Shown here piece by piece: positions 52,994 to 61,889 of a stretch of DNA of 64,000 nt. This stretch comes from CAVWNR01 sp963756525 (GTDB lineage: Bacteria; Actinomycetota; Actinomycetes; Mycobacteriales; Jatrophihabitantaceae): assembly GCA_963756525.1 (NCBI GenBank), contig CAVWNR010000009.1, positions 1,302,001-1,366,000 of the forward strand, given 5' to 3'. The notes beneath the pieces are model-generated. The model saw only the letters and a program-made list of their open reading frames with translations, was not told where the DNA came from and made no database searches. Each line of letters begins with the position of its first letter. The stretch's first letter is position 1. Position numbers and translations under genes: made by a program.

Positions 52994-53482
52994 AAGCCCT
53001 CGTCCACTCCCAGTTGCTGCTGCGTCATCCCGCAGACCCTCTCACGGACGAGGACGGCCTGCCGAGCCACGTCGGCAGCGGTCCACGCTGGCCGCAGCCG
53101 TCGCTCCACAGAGTTGTCCACACCCTGTGCATGCCGCACTCTCTCTGCGCATCGCAGTGACCGGTGCCGTCGGGCGGCACGAACCTAACAGCGCCCGCTC
53201 ACCCGTCACAATCCGTGGATCGGCGTGTCGCCGCGAATTCACCCGCCGGCAACCAGGCGACGGCATACGGTGAATGGTTCACCGCACATCGGACCGCATC
53301 CGGTTTGACCCAGCGCCGCTGCGGTCCGTACCGTGGTCCGGTCCCTGGATTGCGGACGCTGCTTCGCCGTGCTCGCACAATTCCCGAGCGGTGGGCGTCG
53401 CTGCGGCAAGCACAGCGGTGCCGTCACGCTCGCCGGGGTCGCCGAGCCGATGTTGTTTTGACCTGATCGATGGAGCCCGACC
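52994..53482. promoter_or_regulatory. dnaA-rpmH divergent promoter region with DnaA boxes
   Basis: A 489-bp spacer with no gene. It contains a perfect DnaA box TTGTCCACA at 53114-53122 and a weak neighbour at 53102-53110; with the box over the dnaA start, this makes three sites. Promoters for dnaA and for the rpmH-rnpA operon must lie here. Confidence 0.6.
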
Positions 53483-53620
53483 GTGAGTAAGCGGACCTTC
53501 CAGCCGAACAACCGCCGTCGCGCGAAGACGCACGGCTTCCGCTTGCGGATGCGCACCCGCGCCGGTCGCGCCATTGTGGCCGCACGTCGGCGCAAAGGGC
53601 GCCGCGAGCTGTCTGCCTGA
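53483..53620 (+). CDS. rpmH: 50S ribosomal protein L34
   Basis: A 45-residue basic protein beginning MSKRTFQPNNRRRAKTHGF and ending GRRELSA, the L34 sequence, a component of the large ribosomal subunit. The start is GTG at 53483 with GGAG about 7 bases upstream; an ATG at 53470 reads into a stop. It is the first gene of the rpmH-rnpA-yidD-yidC group. Confidence 0.97.
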   Translation: MSKRTFQPNNRRRAKTHGFRLRMRTRAGRAIVAARRRKGRRELSA

Positions 53621-53640
53621 TCGCTGCCAGCCGGCTTCCC

Positions 53641-53994
53641 GTGCTCCCCGCGCCCAACCGGATGCGTCGCTCGAGTGATTTCACCTCGGTCGTTCGCAGC
53701 GGCGCGCGCGCCCGTCGGGGCTCTTTGGTGGTGCATCACCGCGCCTTGCTGCAACCCGGTGCCGCCGCGGTTGTCGGGCTGATCGTCGGCAAGGCGGTGG
53801 GCGGTAGCGTGATCCGCCATCGGGTCAGTCGCCGGCTGCGGGGCCAGCTGGCCGCGCGACTGGCCACGCTCCCCGCCGGAAGCGGCACTGTCGTGCGTGC
53901 ACTGCCGACTGCCGCGATCGCGACGTCCGCCCGGCTCGGCGCGGACCTCGACGCGGCGCTGCCCCGGGTGCTGGATGTTGAGGCAGCACGGTGA
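53641..53994 (+). CDS. rnpA: Ribonuclease P protein component
   Basis: A 117-residue basic protein that assists the RNase P RNA in tRNA 5' maturation. The N-terminal NRMRRSSDFTSVVRSGARARRG and the RNR-type motif GSVIRHRVSRRLRGQL are diagnostic. The GTG start at 53641 is 20 bp after rpmH; its stop overlaps the yidD start by four bases (GTGA). Confidence 0.95.
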   Translation: MLPAPNRMRRSSDFTSVVRSGARARRGSLVVHHRALLQPGAAAVVGLIVGKAVGGSVIRHRVSRRLRGQLAARLATLPAGSGTVVRALPTAAIATSARLGADLDAALPRVLDVEAAR

Positions 53995-54338
53995 GCGTTA
54001 GCGTCCCGGCGCGGGCGGCGATCGGGCTGATCCGCGCGTGGCAGGTTGGGGTCAGCTCCTGGCGGGCGCCGTCGTGCCGCTTCACGCCATCCTGCAGCGC
54101 GTACGCGGCCGAAGCCATCGCTCGATTCGGCCTCGGACGTGGTGGCTACCTCGCCGTGCGCCGCCTGCTGCGCTGCCATCCGTGGCACGGCGGCGGGCAC
54201 GACCCCGTGCCGCCGCTCGTTGCCGACTCGGTGCTGTCGCGGCCGGGGGGGTCCGCGGCTGACCGTCCGCTCACGCCGAGCCGCTTCGGCGACCCGCGCC
54301 ACCAGCCCCGCGTCCGGCCCGGACGACCGGCCGCTTAG
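53991..54338 (+). CDS. yidD: Membrane protein insertion efficiency factor YidD
   Basis: A 115-residue protein with the YidD core: IGLIRAWQVGVSSWRAPSCRFTPSCSAYA and LRRCHPW-like RLLRCHPWHGGGHDPVP, including its three conserved cysteines. It assists YidC-dependent insertion at the inner face of the membrane. The C-terminal 35 residues are a variable, Arg/Pro-rich tail. Confidence 0.93.
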   Translation: MSVSVPARAAIGLIRAWQVGVSSWRAPSCRFTPSCSAYAAEAIARFGLGRGGYLAVRRLLRCHPWHGGGHDPVPPLVADSVLSRPGGSAADRPLTPSRFGDPRHQPRVRPGRPAA

Positions 54339-54350
54339 GAGACGACGTCC

Positions 54351-55490
54351 GTGCTCGATTTCCTTTACATCGGCGTGTCGTGGGTGCTGCTGCGCTGGCA
54401 CGACCTGTTCACCTGGCTGGGGTTGAACCAGGACAGCGGGATCAACTGGACGCTGTCGATCATTTTCCTGGTGATCACGGCCCGGTTGGTGCTGTTCCGG
54501 TTTTTCGTCAAGCAGGTGCATTACCAGCGCAACATGCAGGCGATGCAGCCGCGGTTGCAGGAGGTCCGGCAGAAGTACAAGAACGACCGGGCGGCGCAGC
54601 AGCGCGAGATGATGAAGCTGCAGCAGGAGGAGGGGTTCAACCCGCTGATGGGCTGCCTGCCGCTGCTGCTGCAGTGGCCGATCTTCATCGGCTTGTATCA
54701 CGTGCTGCGGCACCTGGCGAACTCGGCGGGGCTGTGCCCGCCGGCTAGTCCGCCGGCGTCGCGGTTGACGCTCTACGGGTTCACCGCCAGCCAGACCTGC
54801 AGCGCGGCCAAGGCCCGGCTGCTCGGCGCGCCGCTGGCCGGCTCGCTGCGCGATCCGGCGAAGGTGATCGCTCAGCTGGGCGGGGATCTCACCTCCACCC
54901 GGATCGTGATCCTGGTGCTGGTGCTGATCAGCGCCACCGCGACCTTCAGCACCCAGCTGCTGGTGCGCGCGGGGCAGGTCACCGAGCCGGTCGGCACCGC
55001 GGCGACCATGCAGCGGCTGATGCTCTGGGTGATCCCGGTGATGACCCTGGGATCCGGGCTGTTCTTCCCGCTGGGCGTGCTCATCTACTGGTTCGCCAGC
55101 AACACCTGGACCACCGCCCAGCAGTTCTACATCAACAAATACCATCCGCAGCAGCCCAAGGAAACGCCGGTGCCCGGGGCCGTCGGGAAGACGCTTGCCC
55201 CGAGACCCGGGCAGAAGCCGAAACCGGTGCGCCGCAAGGACAGCCGCGCGGTCGACGTGGACGACGGCGAGCCGTCGACCGACGGCAGCGGTCCCGACGG
55301 CGGCACGCCGGCCGGCGAGACAGCGGGCGGCACCAGCGGCGGCAGCGCCGGCGGCGGCAGCGCCGGCACCGCGGCGACCGGCGGTGCCGTGCCCCGCTCG
55401 TCCACGCCGCGGCCCGGCCAACGCCCGAACCGCCCCGGGTCGAACCGTCCGGCCGGTAAGCGGCCCAACCAGGCGAAGAAGCGACGCTGA
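54351..55490 (+). CDS. yidC: Membrane protein insertase YidC
   Basis: A 379-residue YidC/Oxa1-type insertase of the Gram-positive form, with no large periplasmic domain. Five membrane segments are seen, with FLYIGVSWVLLRWHDLFTWL first and the core LLLQWPIFIGLYHVL. After the last segment comes a roughly 115-residue tail that is Gly/Ser-rich then strongly basic (GSNRPAGKRPNQAKKRR), likely touching the ribosome. It lies 12 bp after yidD. Confidence 0.95.
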   Translation: MLDFLYIGVSWVLLRWHDLFTWLGLNQDSGINWTLSIIFLVITARLVLFRFFVKQVHYQRNMQAMQPRLQEVRQKYKNDRAAQQREMMKLQQEEGFNPLMGCLPLLLQWPIFIGLYHVLRHLANSAGLCPPASPPASRLTLYGFTASQTCSAAKARLLGAPLAGSLRDPAKVIAQLGGDLTSTRIVILVLVLISATATFSTQLLVRAGQVTEPVGTAATMQRLMLWVIPVMTLGSGLFFPLGVLIYWFASNTWTTAQQFYINKYHPQQPKETPVPGAVGKTLAPRPGQKPKPVRRKDSRAVDVDDGEPSTDGSGPDGGTPAGETAGGTSGGSAGGGSAGTAATGGAVPRSSTPRPGQRPNRPGSNRPAGKRPNQAKKRR

Positions 55491-55549
55491 CGGCCCTACC
55501 GCGCCCGCAAGCCGGCCGAGAGCCGCGTCCTGAAAGGATCACCGATTCC

Positions 55550-56161
55550 GTGAGTGAGATCGACGCGCCGAATCAGTCCTCAGCCGCCGCCGAGGCGCAG
55601 GATCACGCGCAGGCGAGTGCGCAGTCCGGCCTCGACGGCCCGACCAGCCTCGACGGCCAGCCAGACGTCGACGGGGAGGCGGGCGCCGACGCGGAGATGG
55701 GCACGCTGCTTGTCGAGGAGGGCGATATCGCCGCCGACTACCTCGAGCGGCTGCTGGACATCATCGACTACGACGGCGACATCGACCTCGATGTGGAGAA
55801 CCAGCGTGCCGTCGTCGCGATCGTCGGCAGCGACCTGCAGTCGCTCGTCGGACCGCACGGGGAGACCCTGGATGCGCTCCAGGAGCTCACCCGGCTGGCG
55901 GTACAGCAGAAGACCGGCTCCCGCAGCCGGCTCATGCTCGACATCAGCGGCCACCGTCAGACTCGGCGCACCCAGCTGGGCGCGCTCGCGTCGGAGACCG
56001 CGCAGCGGGTGCTCGACACCGGCGATGCCGAGCGGCTTGCGCCGATGAACCCGTTCGAGCGCAAGGTGGTGCACGACGTGATCGCCGGTATCGACGGGGT
56101 GCGCAGCGAGTCCGAAGGCGAGGAGCCGGAGCGTCGCGTGGTCGTCTTGCGCGATCGGTGA
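55550..56161 (+). CDS. jag: KH/R3H RNA-binding protein (Jag/KhpB family)
   Basis: A 203-residue protein: acidic disordered N-terminus (1-55), a KH domain (about 60-125, IVGSDLQSLVGPHGETLDALQ) and a C-terminal R3H domain (PMNPFERKVVHDVIAGIDGVRSES). KhpB-type proteins bind RNA and affect cell division and elongation. The start is GTG at 55550 with AAAGGA upstream. It overlaps rsmG by four bases. Confidence 0.93.
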   Translation: MSEIDAPNQSSAAAEAQDHAQASAQSGLDGPTSLDGQPDVDGEAGADAEMGTLLVEEGDIAADYLERLLDIIDYDGDIDLDVENQRAVVAIVGSDLQSLVGPHGETLDALQELTRLAVQQKTGSRSRLMLDISGHRQTRRTQLGALASETAQRVLDTGDAERLAPMNPFERKVVHDVIAGIDGVRSESEGEEPERRVVVLRDR

Positions 56162-56844
56162 CGTCCGAGGCCGACTCGGTTCCGGCACCCCCGCCGGCTG
56201 CGGAGCGCGTTTTCGGCGCTCGGCTGGACTACGCCGTCCGGTTCGCCCGGCTTCTTGCGACGGACGGATTGCGGCGGGGCCTGCTCGGCCCACGAGAGCT
56301 TCCCCGGATCTGGGAACGGCACCTGCTCAACTGTGCGGCGCTCGCCGACCTGATCCCCTACGGCGTCCGGGTCGTGGACGTGGGCAGCGGCGCCGGGCTT
56401 CCCGGCCTGGCGCTCGCCTGCCGCCGTGCCGATCTGCGCGTCGACCTGGTCGAGTCGCTCCGGCGGCGTGTCGACTTCCTCACCGAGGCCGTCGACACTC
56501 TCGGGCTGCACGCCGCCGCGCATGTCGTGCCCGGCCGGGCCGAGGATGCCGCCGTGGTCCGGCAGGTGGGCGGCGCCGGCTGGGTTACCGCCCGGGCGGT
56601 GGCGCCGCTGGACCGGCTGGCGAGGTGGTGCCTGCCGCTTCTCGCGCCTGGCGGCTCGCTGCTGGCGATGAAGGGCGCCCGGGCGGAGGCCGAACTGGCG
56701 GCGAGCCGCCAGGCGCTGCGCCGCGCCGGGGCGGAAAGCGCCGACATTCACCGCTGCGGCGTCGGTGTCCTCGATGATGTGGTCACGGTGGTCGTGATCC
56801 GTCGACGGACGAACCGGCCGAGCGGCAGGAAGGGAGTCCCGTGA
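56158..56844 (+). CDS. rsmG: 16S rRNA (guanine-N7) methyltransferase RsmG
   Basis: A 228-residue SAM methyltransferase that methylates G527 (E. coli numbering) of 16S rRNA. The segment IWERHLLNCAALADLIP and motif I VVDVGSGAGLPGLALA are diagnostic. Loss of this enzyme gives low-level streptomycin resistance in other bacteria. The start GTG overlaps the jag stop and its stop overlaps the parA start, all by GTGA. Confidence 0.95.
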   Translation: MTSEADSVPAPPPAAERVFGARLDYAVRFARLLATDGLRRGLLGPRELPRIWERHLLNCAALADLIPYGVRVVDVGSGAGLPGLALACRRADLRVDLVESLRRRVDFLTEAVDTLGLHAAAHVVPGRAEDAAVVRQVGGAGWVTARAVAPLDRLARWCLPLLAPGGSLLAMKGARAEAELAASRQALRRAGAESADIHRCGVGVLDDVVTVVVIRRRTNRPSGRKGVP

Positions 56845-57821
56845 GCCAGCCGATGACCCAGTCCGATGTTTCACGTGAAACCGAGCCGGGGCGTGTTTCA
56901 CGTGAAACATCGTTCGATACCCCGATCGCCTGCGAGGCGCTCACGGCGGTGCATGTGATGAACGTGCGCCAGGAACAATGGCCGCGGCCGAGCCGGACCC
57001 GGGTGATCACGGTCGCGAACCAGAAGGGCGGGGTGGGAAAGACCACGAGCGCGGTGAACATCGCCGCCGCGCTCGCCCTGCACGGGCTCCGCGTGCTCGT
57101 CATCGACGTCGACCCGCAGGGGAACGCTTCCACTGCGCTGGGCCTGCAGCACTCCGCCGGGACGCCGTCGGTCTACGACGTCCTCGCCGGCGAACGGCCG
57201 ATCGCGGACGTGCGCCGCCGAGTCCAGCTTGCCGAGACGCTGTGGTGCGTGCCGGCGACAATCGACCTGGCCGGCGCCGAGCTCGAGCTCAGCTCGCAAG
57301 TGGCGCGCGAGTACCGCCTGCAGCGTGCGCTGAGTGAGCACCTGGAGAACGCCGACCAGCTCGACTACGTGTTCGTCGACTGCCCGCCGTCGCTCGGCCT
57401 GCTCACGCTCAACGCGCTGGTGGCAGCCCGCGAGGTGCTGATCCCGATCCAATGCGAGTACTACGCCCTGGAGGGACTCGCCCAGCTGCTCGGTACGGTC
57501 GAAATGGTGCAATCCTATCTAAATAGGTCGCTCACGGTGAGCACAGTGCTCCTCACCATGTACGACAGCCGGACCAAGCTCGCCGACCAGGTGGCCGACG
57601 ACGTCCGCGCCCACTTCGGCCGGCTGGTGATCGACTCGGTCATCCCGCGCAACGTCCGGGTCTCGGAGGCGCCGGGCTTCGGGCAGACGGTGATGACCTA
57701 CGACGCCGGGTCGCGGGGCGCCGTGGGCTACTTGCAGGCGGCGCGCGAACTCGCTGAGCGGGGCCTCATGCTCGGTGAGCCGGTGGGCGTGCCCCGCATC
57801 GTCGAGAGGGAAACCCAGTGA
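56841..57821 (+). CDS. parA: Chromosome partitioning ATPase ParA
   Basis: A 326-residue ParA ATPase that moves origin-bound ParB complexes. Walker A NQKGGVGKTT is at residues 60-69, with the signature lysine present. IDVDPQGNAST and FVDCPPSLGLL are the other ATPase motifs. The first 50 residues contain the repeated peptide VSRET because two parS sites are embedded in the coding sequence. GTG at 56841 overlaps the rsmG stop; later starts would put parS in the leader instead. Confidence 0.96.
   Translation: MSQPMTQSDVSRETEPGRVSRETSFDTPIACEALTAVHVMNVRQEQWPRPSRTRVITVANQKGGVGKTTSAVNIAAALALHGLRVLVIDVDPQGNASTALGLQHSAGTPSVYDVLAGERPIADVRRRVQLAETLWCVPATIDLAGAELELSSQVAREYRLQRALSEHLENADQLDYVFVDCPPSLGLLTLNALVAAREVLIPIQCEYYALEGLAQLLGTVEMVQSYLNRSLTVSTVLLTMYDSRTKLADQVADDVRAHFGRLVIDSVIPRNVRVSEAPGFGQTVMTYDAGSRGAVGYLQAARELAERGLMLGEPVGVPRIVERETQ
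56867..56882. promoter_or_regulatory. parS: parS site 1
   Basis: TGTTTCACGTGAAACC matches the 16-bp ParB-binding palindrome at 15 positions. It lies inside parA codons 9-14. Confidence 0.9.
56894..56909. promoter_or_regulatory. parS: parS site 2
   Basis: TGTTTCACGTGAAACA is a perfect 16-bp ParB-binding palindrome, 27 bp from site 1 and also inside the parA coding sequence. Confidence 0.96.
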
Positions 57822-58822
57822 GCAAACACGCCCGCAACGGCGGGCTCGGCCGAGGGCTGGGCGCGCTGATCCCGACCACGCCCGGCGAGGCCGTCCCCGC
57901 GGACGGGGTGACGCCGCTGCGGCCGGTTGGCTCCGCGGTCGCCGACCACGTCATCATGGCGACCGGCTCCCCGGCTCGGCCCCGTCCGGTTCCGGGGGCC
58001 TCGTTCGCCGAGCTCGACGTTTCGGCCATCACCGCGAACGCCAAGCAGCCGCGTCAGGTCTTCGACGAGGATGCACTCGCCGAGCTGACCCACTCGATCC
58101 GCGAGTTCGGCGTGCTCCAGCCGGTGGTCGTTCGACCGGACCGCGACGGCTATGAGCTCGTCATGGGCGAACGGCGGCTGCGGGCCGCGATCGCGGCCGG
58201 GCTCACGCACATCCCGGCCATCGTCCGCGACACCTCCGACGACGCGCTGCTGCGCGACGCGCTGCTGGAGAACGTCCACCGCGTCGACCTGAACCCGCTG
58301 GAAGAGGCTGCCGCCTACCAGCAGCTACTGGGCGAGTTCGGCGTCACCCACGAGGAGCTCGCGCGGCGGATCGGCCGCAGCCGCTCGCAGGTGTCGAACA
58401 CCATCCGGCTGATCAACCTGCCGGTGCCGGTGCAGCGCCGGGTCGCCGCCGGCGTGCTCTCCGCGGGACACGCGCGGGCGCTTCTCGCGCTCGAAGACGC
58501 CGAGCAGCAGGACGAGTTGGCGGCGCGCATCGTCGCCGAAGGACTCTCCGTGCGGGCCACCGAAGAACTGGTCACCGTAGCCGGGCACGAGGCGCTCGCC
58601 ACGCGCCGCCGCCGGACGGCGGTCCCGCGAATCACCGCCCCGGCGGTCGCTGAGCTGGCCGAGAAGCTCTCCGACGCACTCGATACCCGGGTTCGGGTCG
58701 AGCTGGGCCGCCGCAAAGGCAAGATCACGGTGGAGTTCGCGTCGGTGGACGACCTGCAGCGGATCGTCGCCATGATCGCCCCGCAGCTGGCGACCCAGCC
58801 CGCGGCCGCGGCTGGCGCCTAA
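57818..58822 (+). CDS. parB: Chromosome partitioning protein ParB
   Basis: A 334-residue ParB CTPase that binds parS and spreads along DNA. The N-terminal ParA-interacting peptide is NGGLGRGLGALIP. The CTP-binding motif GERRLRAA is near residue 118. The helix-turn-helix is in THEELARRIGRSRSQVSNTIRL, with a C-terminal dimerisation domain. GTG at 57818 overlaps the parA stop by four bases. Confidence 0.96.
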   Translation: MSKHARNGGLGRGLGALIPTTPGEAVPADGVTPLRPVGSAVADHVIMATGSPARPRPVPGASFAELDVSAITANAKQPRQVFDEDALAELTHSIREFGVLQPVVVRPDRDGYELVMGERRLRAAIAAGLTHIPAIVRDTSDDALLRDALLENVHRVDLNPLEEAAAYQQLLGEFGVTHEELARRIGRSRSQVSNTIRLINLPVPVQRRVAAGVLSAGHARALLALEDAEQQDELAARIVAEGLSVRATEELVTVAGHEALATRRRRTAVPRITAPAVAELAEKLSDALDTRVRVELGRRKGKITVEFASVDDLQRIVAMIAPQLATQPAAAAGA

Positions 58823-58831
58823 CATCGGGTC

Positions 58832-59353
58832 ATGCGCACGGTGATCGTGGGCGACCCGCCGATCGAGGTCGAGCAGCTGATCAAGCAGCGGCAGGCGCTC
58901 GGGCAGGATCTCTTCGACGAGGTCTGGGAAGGCGACTACCATATGGTCCCGGCACCGAGCAGGGGTCACGCACGCGTGGAAATCCAGCTGGCTCGGACGC
59001 TCGGGCCGAGCGCCGACCGGGCCGGATTGCTGGTGACCGGCCCGTGCAACATCGGGGAGCGCGACGACTTCCGCGTACCGGATCAGGCCTACTTCCAGAA
59101 CGGCACGGCCGACGAGGTGTTCAACCCGACAGCCGAGATCGTCGTGGAAATCGTGTCGCCTGCGGACGAGAGCCGGATGAAGTTCGACTTCTACCACCGG
59201 CATGGCGTCACGGAAGTGCTGATCGTCGACCCGGACGCATGCACGGTGGAGTGGTTCGCCCGCGACGCCGCGGCATTCCGGCCGGCGGGTGGCAGCGGCC
59301 TACTGGGCGTGACGGCGGACGAGCTCAGCCGGTCGATCGACTGGACGCCGTAG
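58832..59353 (+). CDS. Uma2-family (DUF820) restriction-endonuclease-fold protein
   Basis: A 173-residue PD-(D/E)XK-fold protein. The acidic residues DFRVPDQAYF and EIVVEIVSPADE and the lysine in RMKFDFYH fit the active-site pattern. Many genomes carry Uma2 copies of unknown role. It starts 9 bp after parB, an unusual guest in the partitioning operon. Its last 29 bases overlap the convergent nitroreductase gene. Confidence 0.85.
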   Translation: MRTVIVGDPPIEVEQLIKQRQALGQDLFDEVWEGDYHMVPAPSRGHARVEIQLARTLGPSADRAGLLVTGPCNIGERDDFRVPDQAYFQNGTADEVFNPTAEIVVEIVSPADESRMKFDFYHRHGVTEVLIVDPDACTVEWFARDAAAFRPAGGSGLLGVTADELSRSIDWTP

Positions 59354-59969
59354 ATAGTGGGTCGGACGGCGTGAACGAGCCGTACGCGACCACCTCGTCC
59401 AGGAGCCGCCGGCCGCGCCGCAGCGACGGTGACTTGCGGTCGGGCGCGCGGTAACCCAGGCTGACCACCCCGATCGGGCTGAGCCGGTCGGGTACCGAGA
59501 ACGCGGCGCGCAACTGCGCCCAATGTTCCGGCGGCACCCCGAAGAAGCACGCCCCGAGCCCGGCGTCGACCGCACCGAGGAGCAGCAGCAGCGCGGCCAT
59601 GCCGGTGTCGATATGCCAGTAGGGCACCGGCCAGCGCGACTCGTCACGATCGGTCCAGCCCTTGTCCGGCTCGGCGTACCGGTCGAGATAGGTGTCTTTG
59701 TCGGAGAATGCGACAATGAGCACGGGCGCCGACTGCATGCCCGCCAACCACGGGTCCGGCGGTGCCGCGGGATCGGTCGTCGCCGCCCAGAACTGCGCCC
59801 GGCTCTCCGGCGTGTCGAGCACCAGGAAGCGCCAGCCCTGGCTGAAACCCGCCGACGGCGCCCGGATGGCGAGTGCGAGCAAGTCCTCGACAATGTCGCG
59901 GCGCACCAGGCGCGCCGGGTCGTAGGCGCGCACCATCCGCCGGCGGACGACCACGTCGCGGAACTGCAC
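59325..59969 (-). CDS. Nitroreductase-family flavoprotein
   Basis: A 214-residue nitroreductase with the FMN-phosphate-binding start RDVVVRRRMVRAYDP and the core RAPSAGFSQGWRFLVLD. GLGACFFGVPPEHW is the mid-domain signature. Such enzymes reduce nitro compounds or quinones with NAD(P)H; the physiological substrate is unknown. ATG at 59969. Confidence 0.88.
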   Translation of the reverse strand: MQFRDVVVRRRMVRAYDPARLVRRDIVEDLLALAIRAPSAGFSQGWRFLVLDTPESRAQFWAATTDPAAPPDPWLAGMQSAPVLIVAFSDKDTYLDRYAEPDKGWTDRDESRWPVPYWHIDTGMAALLLLLGAVDAGLGACFFGVPPEHWAQLRAAFSVPDRLSPIGVVSLGYRAPDRKSPSLRRGRRLLDEVVAYGSFTPSDPLSTASSRSTG

Positions 59970-60029
59970 CGGCCCACCATTTCAGCCGGACCCGTCGGCG
60001 TCAGCAGCGGGGTGTGCGATGGTTTGCGG

Positions 60030-61244
60030 GTGGATCTGTGCCAGTCCCGCAAGCTCACCAACGTCTGCTACGACATCCGCGGACCGGTCCTCGAGGAGGC
60101 CAAGCGCCTCGAGGACGAGGGCCGGCGGATCGTCAAGCTGAACATCGGCAACCCCGCGCCGTTCGGCTTCGAGGCCCCCGAGGAGGTCCTCGTCGACGTC
60201 GTGCGCAACCTGCCGTCGTCGCAGGGCTACTGCGACTCGCAGGGTCTTCTTTCGGCGCGCACCGCGGTGGTGCAGCACTACCAGGCGCAGGGCGTCGACG
60301 CGGTGCACGTCGACGACATCTGGCTCGGCAACGGGGTCAGCGAGCTCATCACCATGTCGCTGCAGGCGATGCTCGACGACGGCGACGAGGTGCTCATCCC
60401 AACCCCGGACTACCCGCTGTGGACCGCGGCGACCTGCCTGGCCGGTGGCCGCCCCGTGCACTATCTCTGCGACGAGGGCGCGGGCTGGCAGCCCGACCTC
60501 GAGGACTTGGCAGCCAAGGTCAGCCCGCGGACGAAGGCGATCGTTGTCATCAACCCGAACAACCCCACCGGTGCCGTCTACTCCACCAACGTGCTCGAGC
60601 GGATCGCCGAGCTGGCCCGTCGGCACCGGCTCGTCATGATGGCCGACGAGATCTACGACAAGATCCTCTACGACGACGCCACGCACACGCCGTTCGCCGC
60701 GCTGGCGCCGGATGTCTTCACCCTGACGTTCAACGGGCTCTCCAAGGCCTACCGGCTGGCAGGGTTTCGTAGTGCGTGGCTGATGGTCACCGGACCGAAG
60801 CGGCACGCGGCGAGCTACCTCGAGGGCATCACGATCCTGGCCAACATGCGGCTGTGCGCGAACGTGCCGGCGCAGCATGCGATCCAGACCGCGCTCGGCG
60901 GGCGGCAGAGCATCCGCGAACTGGTGCTCCCCGGCGGCCGGCTGCACGAGCAGCGTGACGCCGCGATGGCCGCGCTCAAGGCGATCCCCGGCGTCACCTG
61001 CGTCCAGCCGCGCGGCGCGCTCTACGTTTTTCCCCGCCTCGACCCGCAGCTCTACCCGATCCAGGACGACCAGCAGTTCGTGCTGCAGCTGCTGCGCGAG
61101 CAGCACGTGCTGGTCGTGCAGGGCTCGGGCTTCAACTGGCCGCACCCAGACCATCTGCGCATCGTCACCCTGCCGCACGCAAACGAGCTGACCGAGGCGA
61201 TCGGCCGGATCGGGGCGTTCCTCGACGGCTACCGGGGAGACTGA
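60030..61244 (+). CDS. PLP-dependent aminotransferase, AlaA/aspartate type
   Basis: A 404-residue fold-type I aminotransferase closely resembling alanine-forming transaminases: CYDIRGPVLEEAKRLEDEG and KLNIGNPAPFGFEAP at the start, VINPNNPTGAVY, the PLP-lysine segment NGLSKAYRLAGFRSAW and a C-terminal arginine in HPDHLRIVTLP. Alanine synthesis from pyruvate and glutamate is the likely role. The start is uncertain: GTG at 60030 is preferred, with an in-frame GTG at 60012. Divergent from the nitroreductase. Confidence 0.88.
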   Translation: MDLCQSRKLTNVCYDIRGPVLEEAKRLEDEGRRIVKLNIGNPAPFGFEAPEEVLVDVVRNLPSSQGYCDSQGLLSARTAVVQHYQAQGVDAVHVDDIWLGNGVSELITMSLQAMLDDGDEVLIPTPDYPLWTAATCLAGGRPVHYLCDEGAGWQPDLEDLAAKVSPRTKAIVVINPNNPTGAVYSTNVLERIAELARRHRLVMMADEIYDKILYDDATHTPFAALAPDVFTLTFNGLSKAYRLAGFRSAWLMVTGPKRHAASYLEGITILANMRLCANVPAQHAIQTALGGRQSIRELVLPGGRLHEQRDAAMAALKAIPGVTCVQPRGALYVFPRLDPQLYPIQDDQQFVLQLLREQHVLVVQGSGFNWPHPDHLRIVTLPHANELTEAIGRIGAFLDGYRGD

Positions 61245-61253
61245 GCAGGTTCG

Positions 61254-61877
61254 ATGGCGCGGCGACTGGTCAACCTCACGCTGGACAATCTGCGCGATCT
61301 TGCGCCGCGCTGCCGTTCCTGCGTCTTCTGGGAGCTCGACCCCGCGGCCGGCGAGCGGGCCTGCGCCGCCGGCAACACCGAGCTGGAGAAGGAGGGCTGG
61401 CTCTCCGACACGCTGCTCGAATGGGGATGCTGCGGCAAGATCGTCTACGTCGACTCGGCCCCCGCCGGCTACGTGACCTTCGCACCGCCTGCCTACGTGC
61501 CGCGGGCGGTAGCCTTCCCGACCTCGCCGGTGAGCGCAGACGCCGTGCTGCTGATGACCGCGCGGGTGCTGCCGGAGTTCGCCGGCGGTGGCCTGGGTCG
61601 GATGCTGGTGCAGGGCGTCGCCCGCGACGTCGCCCGCCGGGGCATCCGGGCGATCGAGGCGTTCGGGCGGCACGGTGCGACGGCGGACGACACGACCGGG
61701 TGCCTCCTGCCCGCCGACTACCTGCTTGCGGTCGGGTTCAAGACCGTCCGCCCACATCCGCGCTACCCACGACTGCGCCTGGACCTCAGGTCGGTCGCGA
61801 CCTGGAAGGAGGACGTCGAGTCCGCGCTGGAGCGGCTGCTGTCATCGATTAGCTCCCCTGCGCTCTCCCGCGGATGA
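61254..61877 (+). CDS. GNAT-family N-acetyltransferase
   Basis: A 207-residue protein with a GNAT core: the acetyl-CoA loop is LPEFAGGGLGRMLVQGVARDVAR near residues 105-127. The N-terminus contains CRSCVFWELDP and a second cysteine group (WGCCGK), typical of a conserved actinobacterial family found near parAB and cwlM. The substrate is unknown. It starts 9 bp after the aminotransferase. Confidence 0.82.
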   Translation: MARRLVNLTLDNLRDLAPRCRSCVFWELDPAAGERACAAGNTELEKEGWLSDTLLEWGCCGKIVYVDSAPAGYVTFAPPAYVPRAVAFPTSPVSADAVLLMTARVLPEFAGGGLGRMLVQGVARDVARRGIRAIEAFGRHGATADDTTGCLLPADYLLAVGFKTVRPHPRYPRLRLDLRSVATWKEDVESALERLLSSISSPALSRG

Positions 61878-61889
61878 CCGTGGGGCGGG

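Noticed and set aside
53736..55421. A 561-residue minus-strand frame across rnpA-yidD-yidC
   Set aside because: Low-complexity Arg/Gly/His composition and fully overlapped by three conserved genes.
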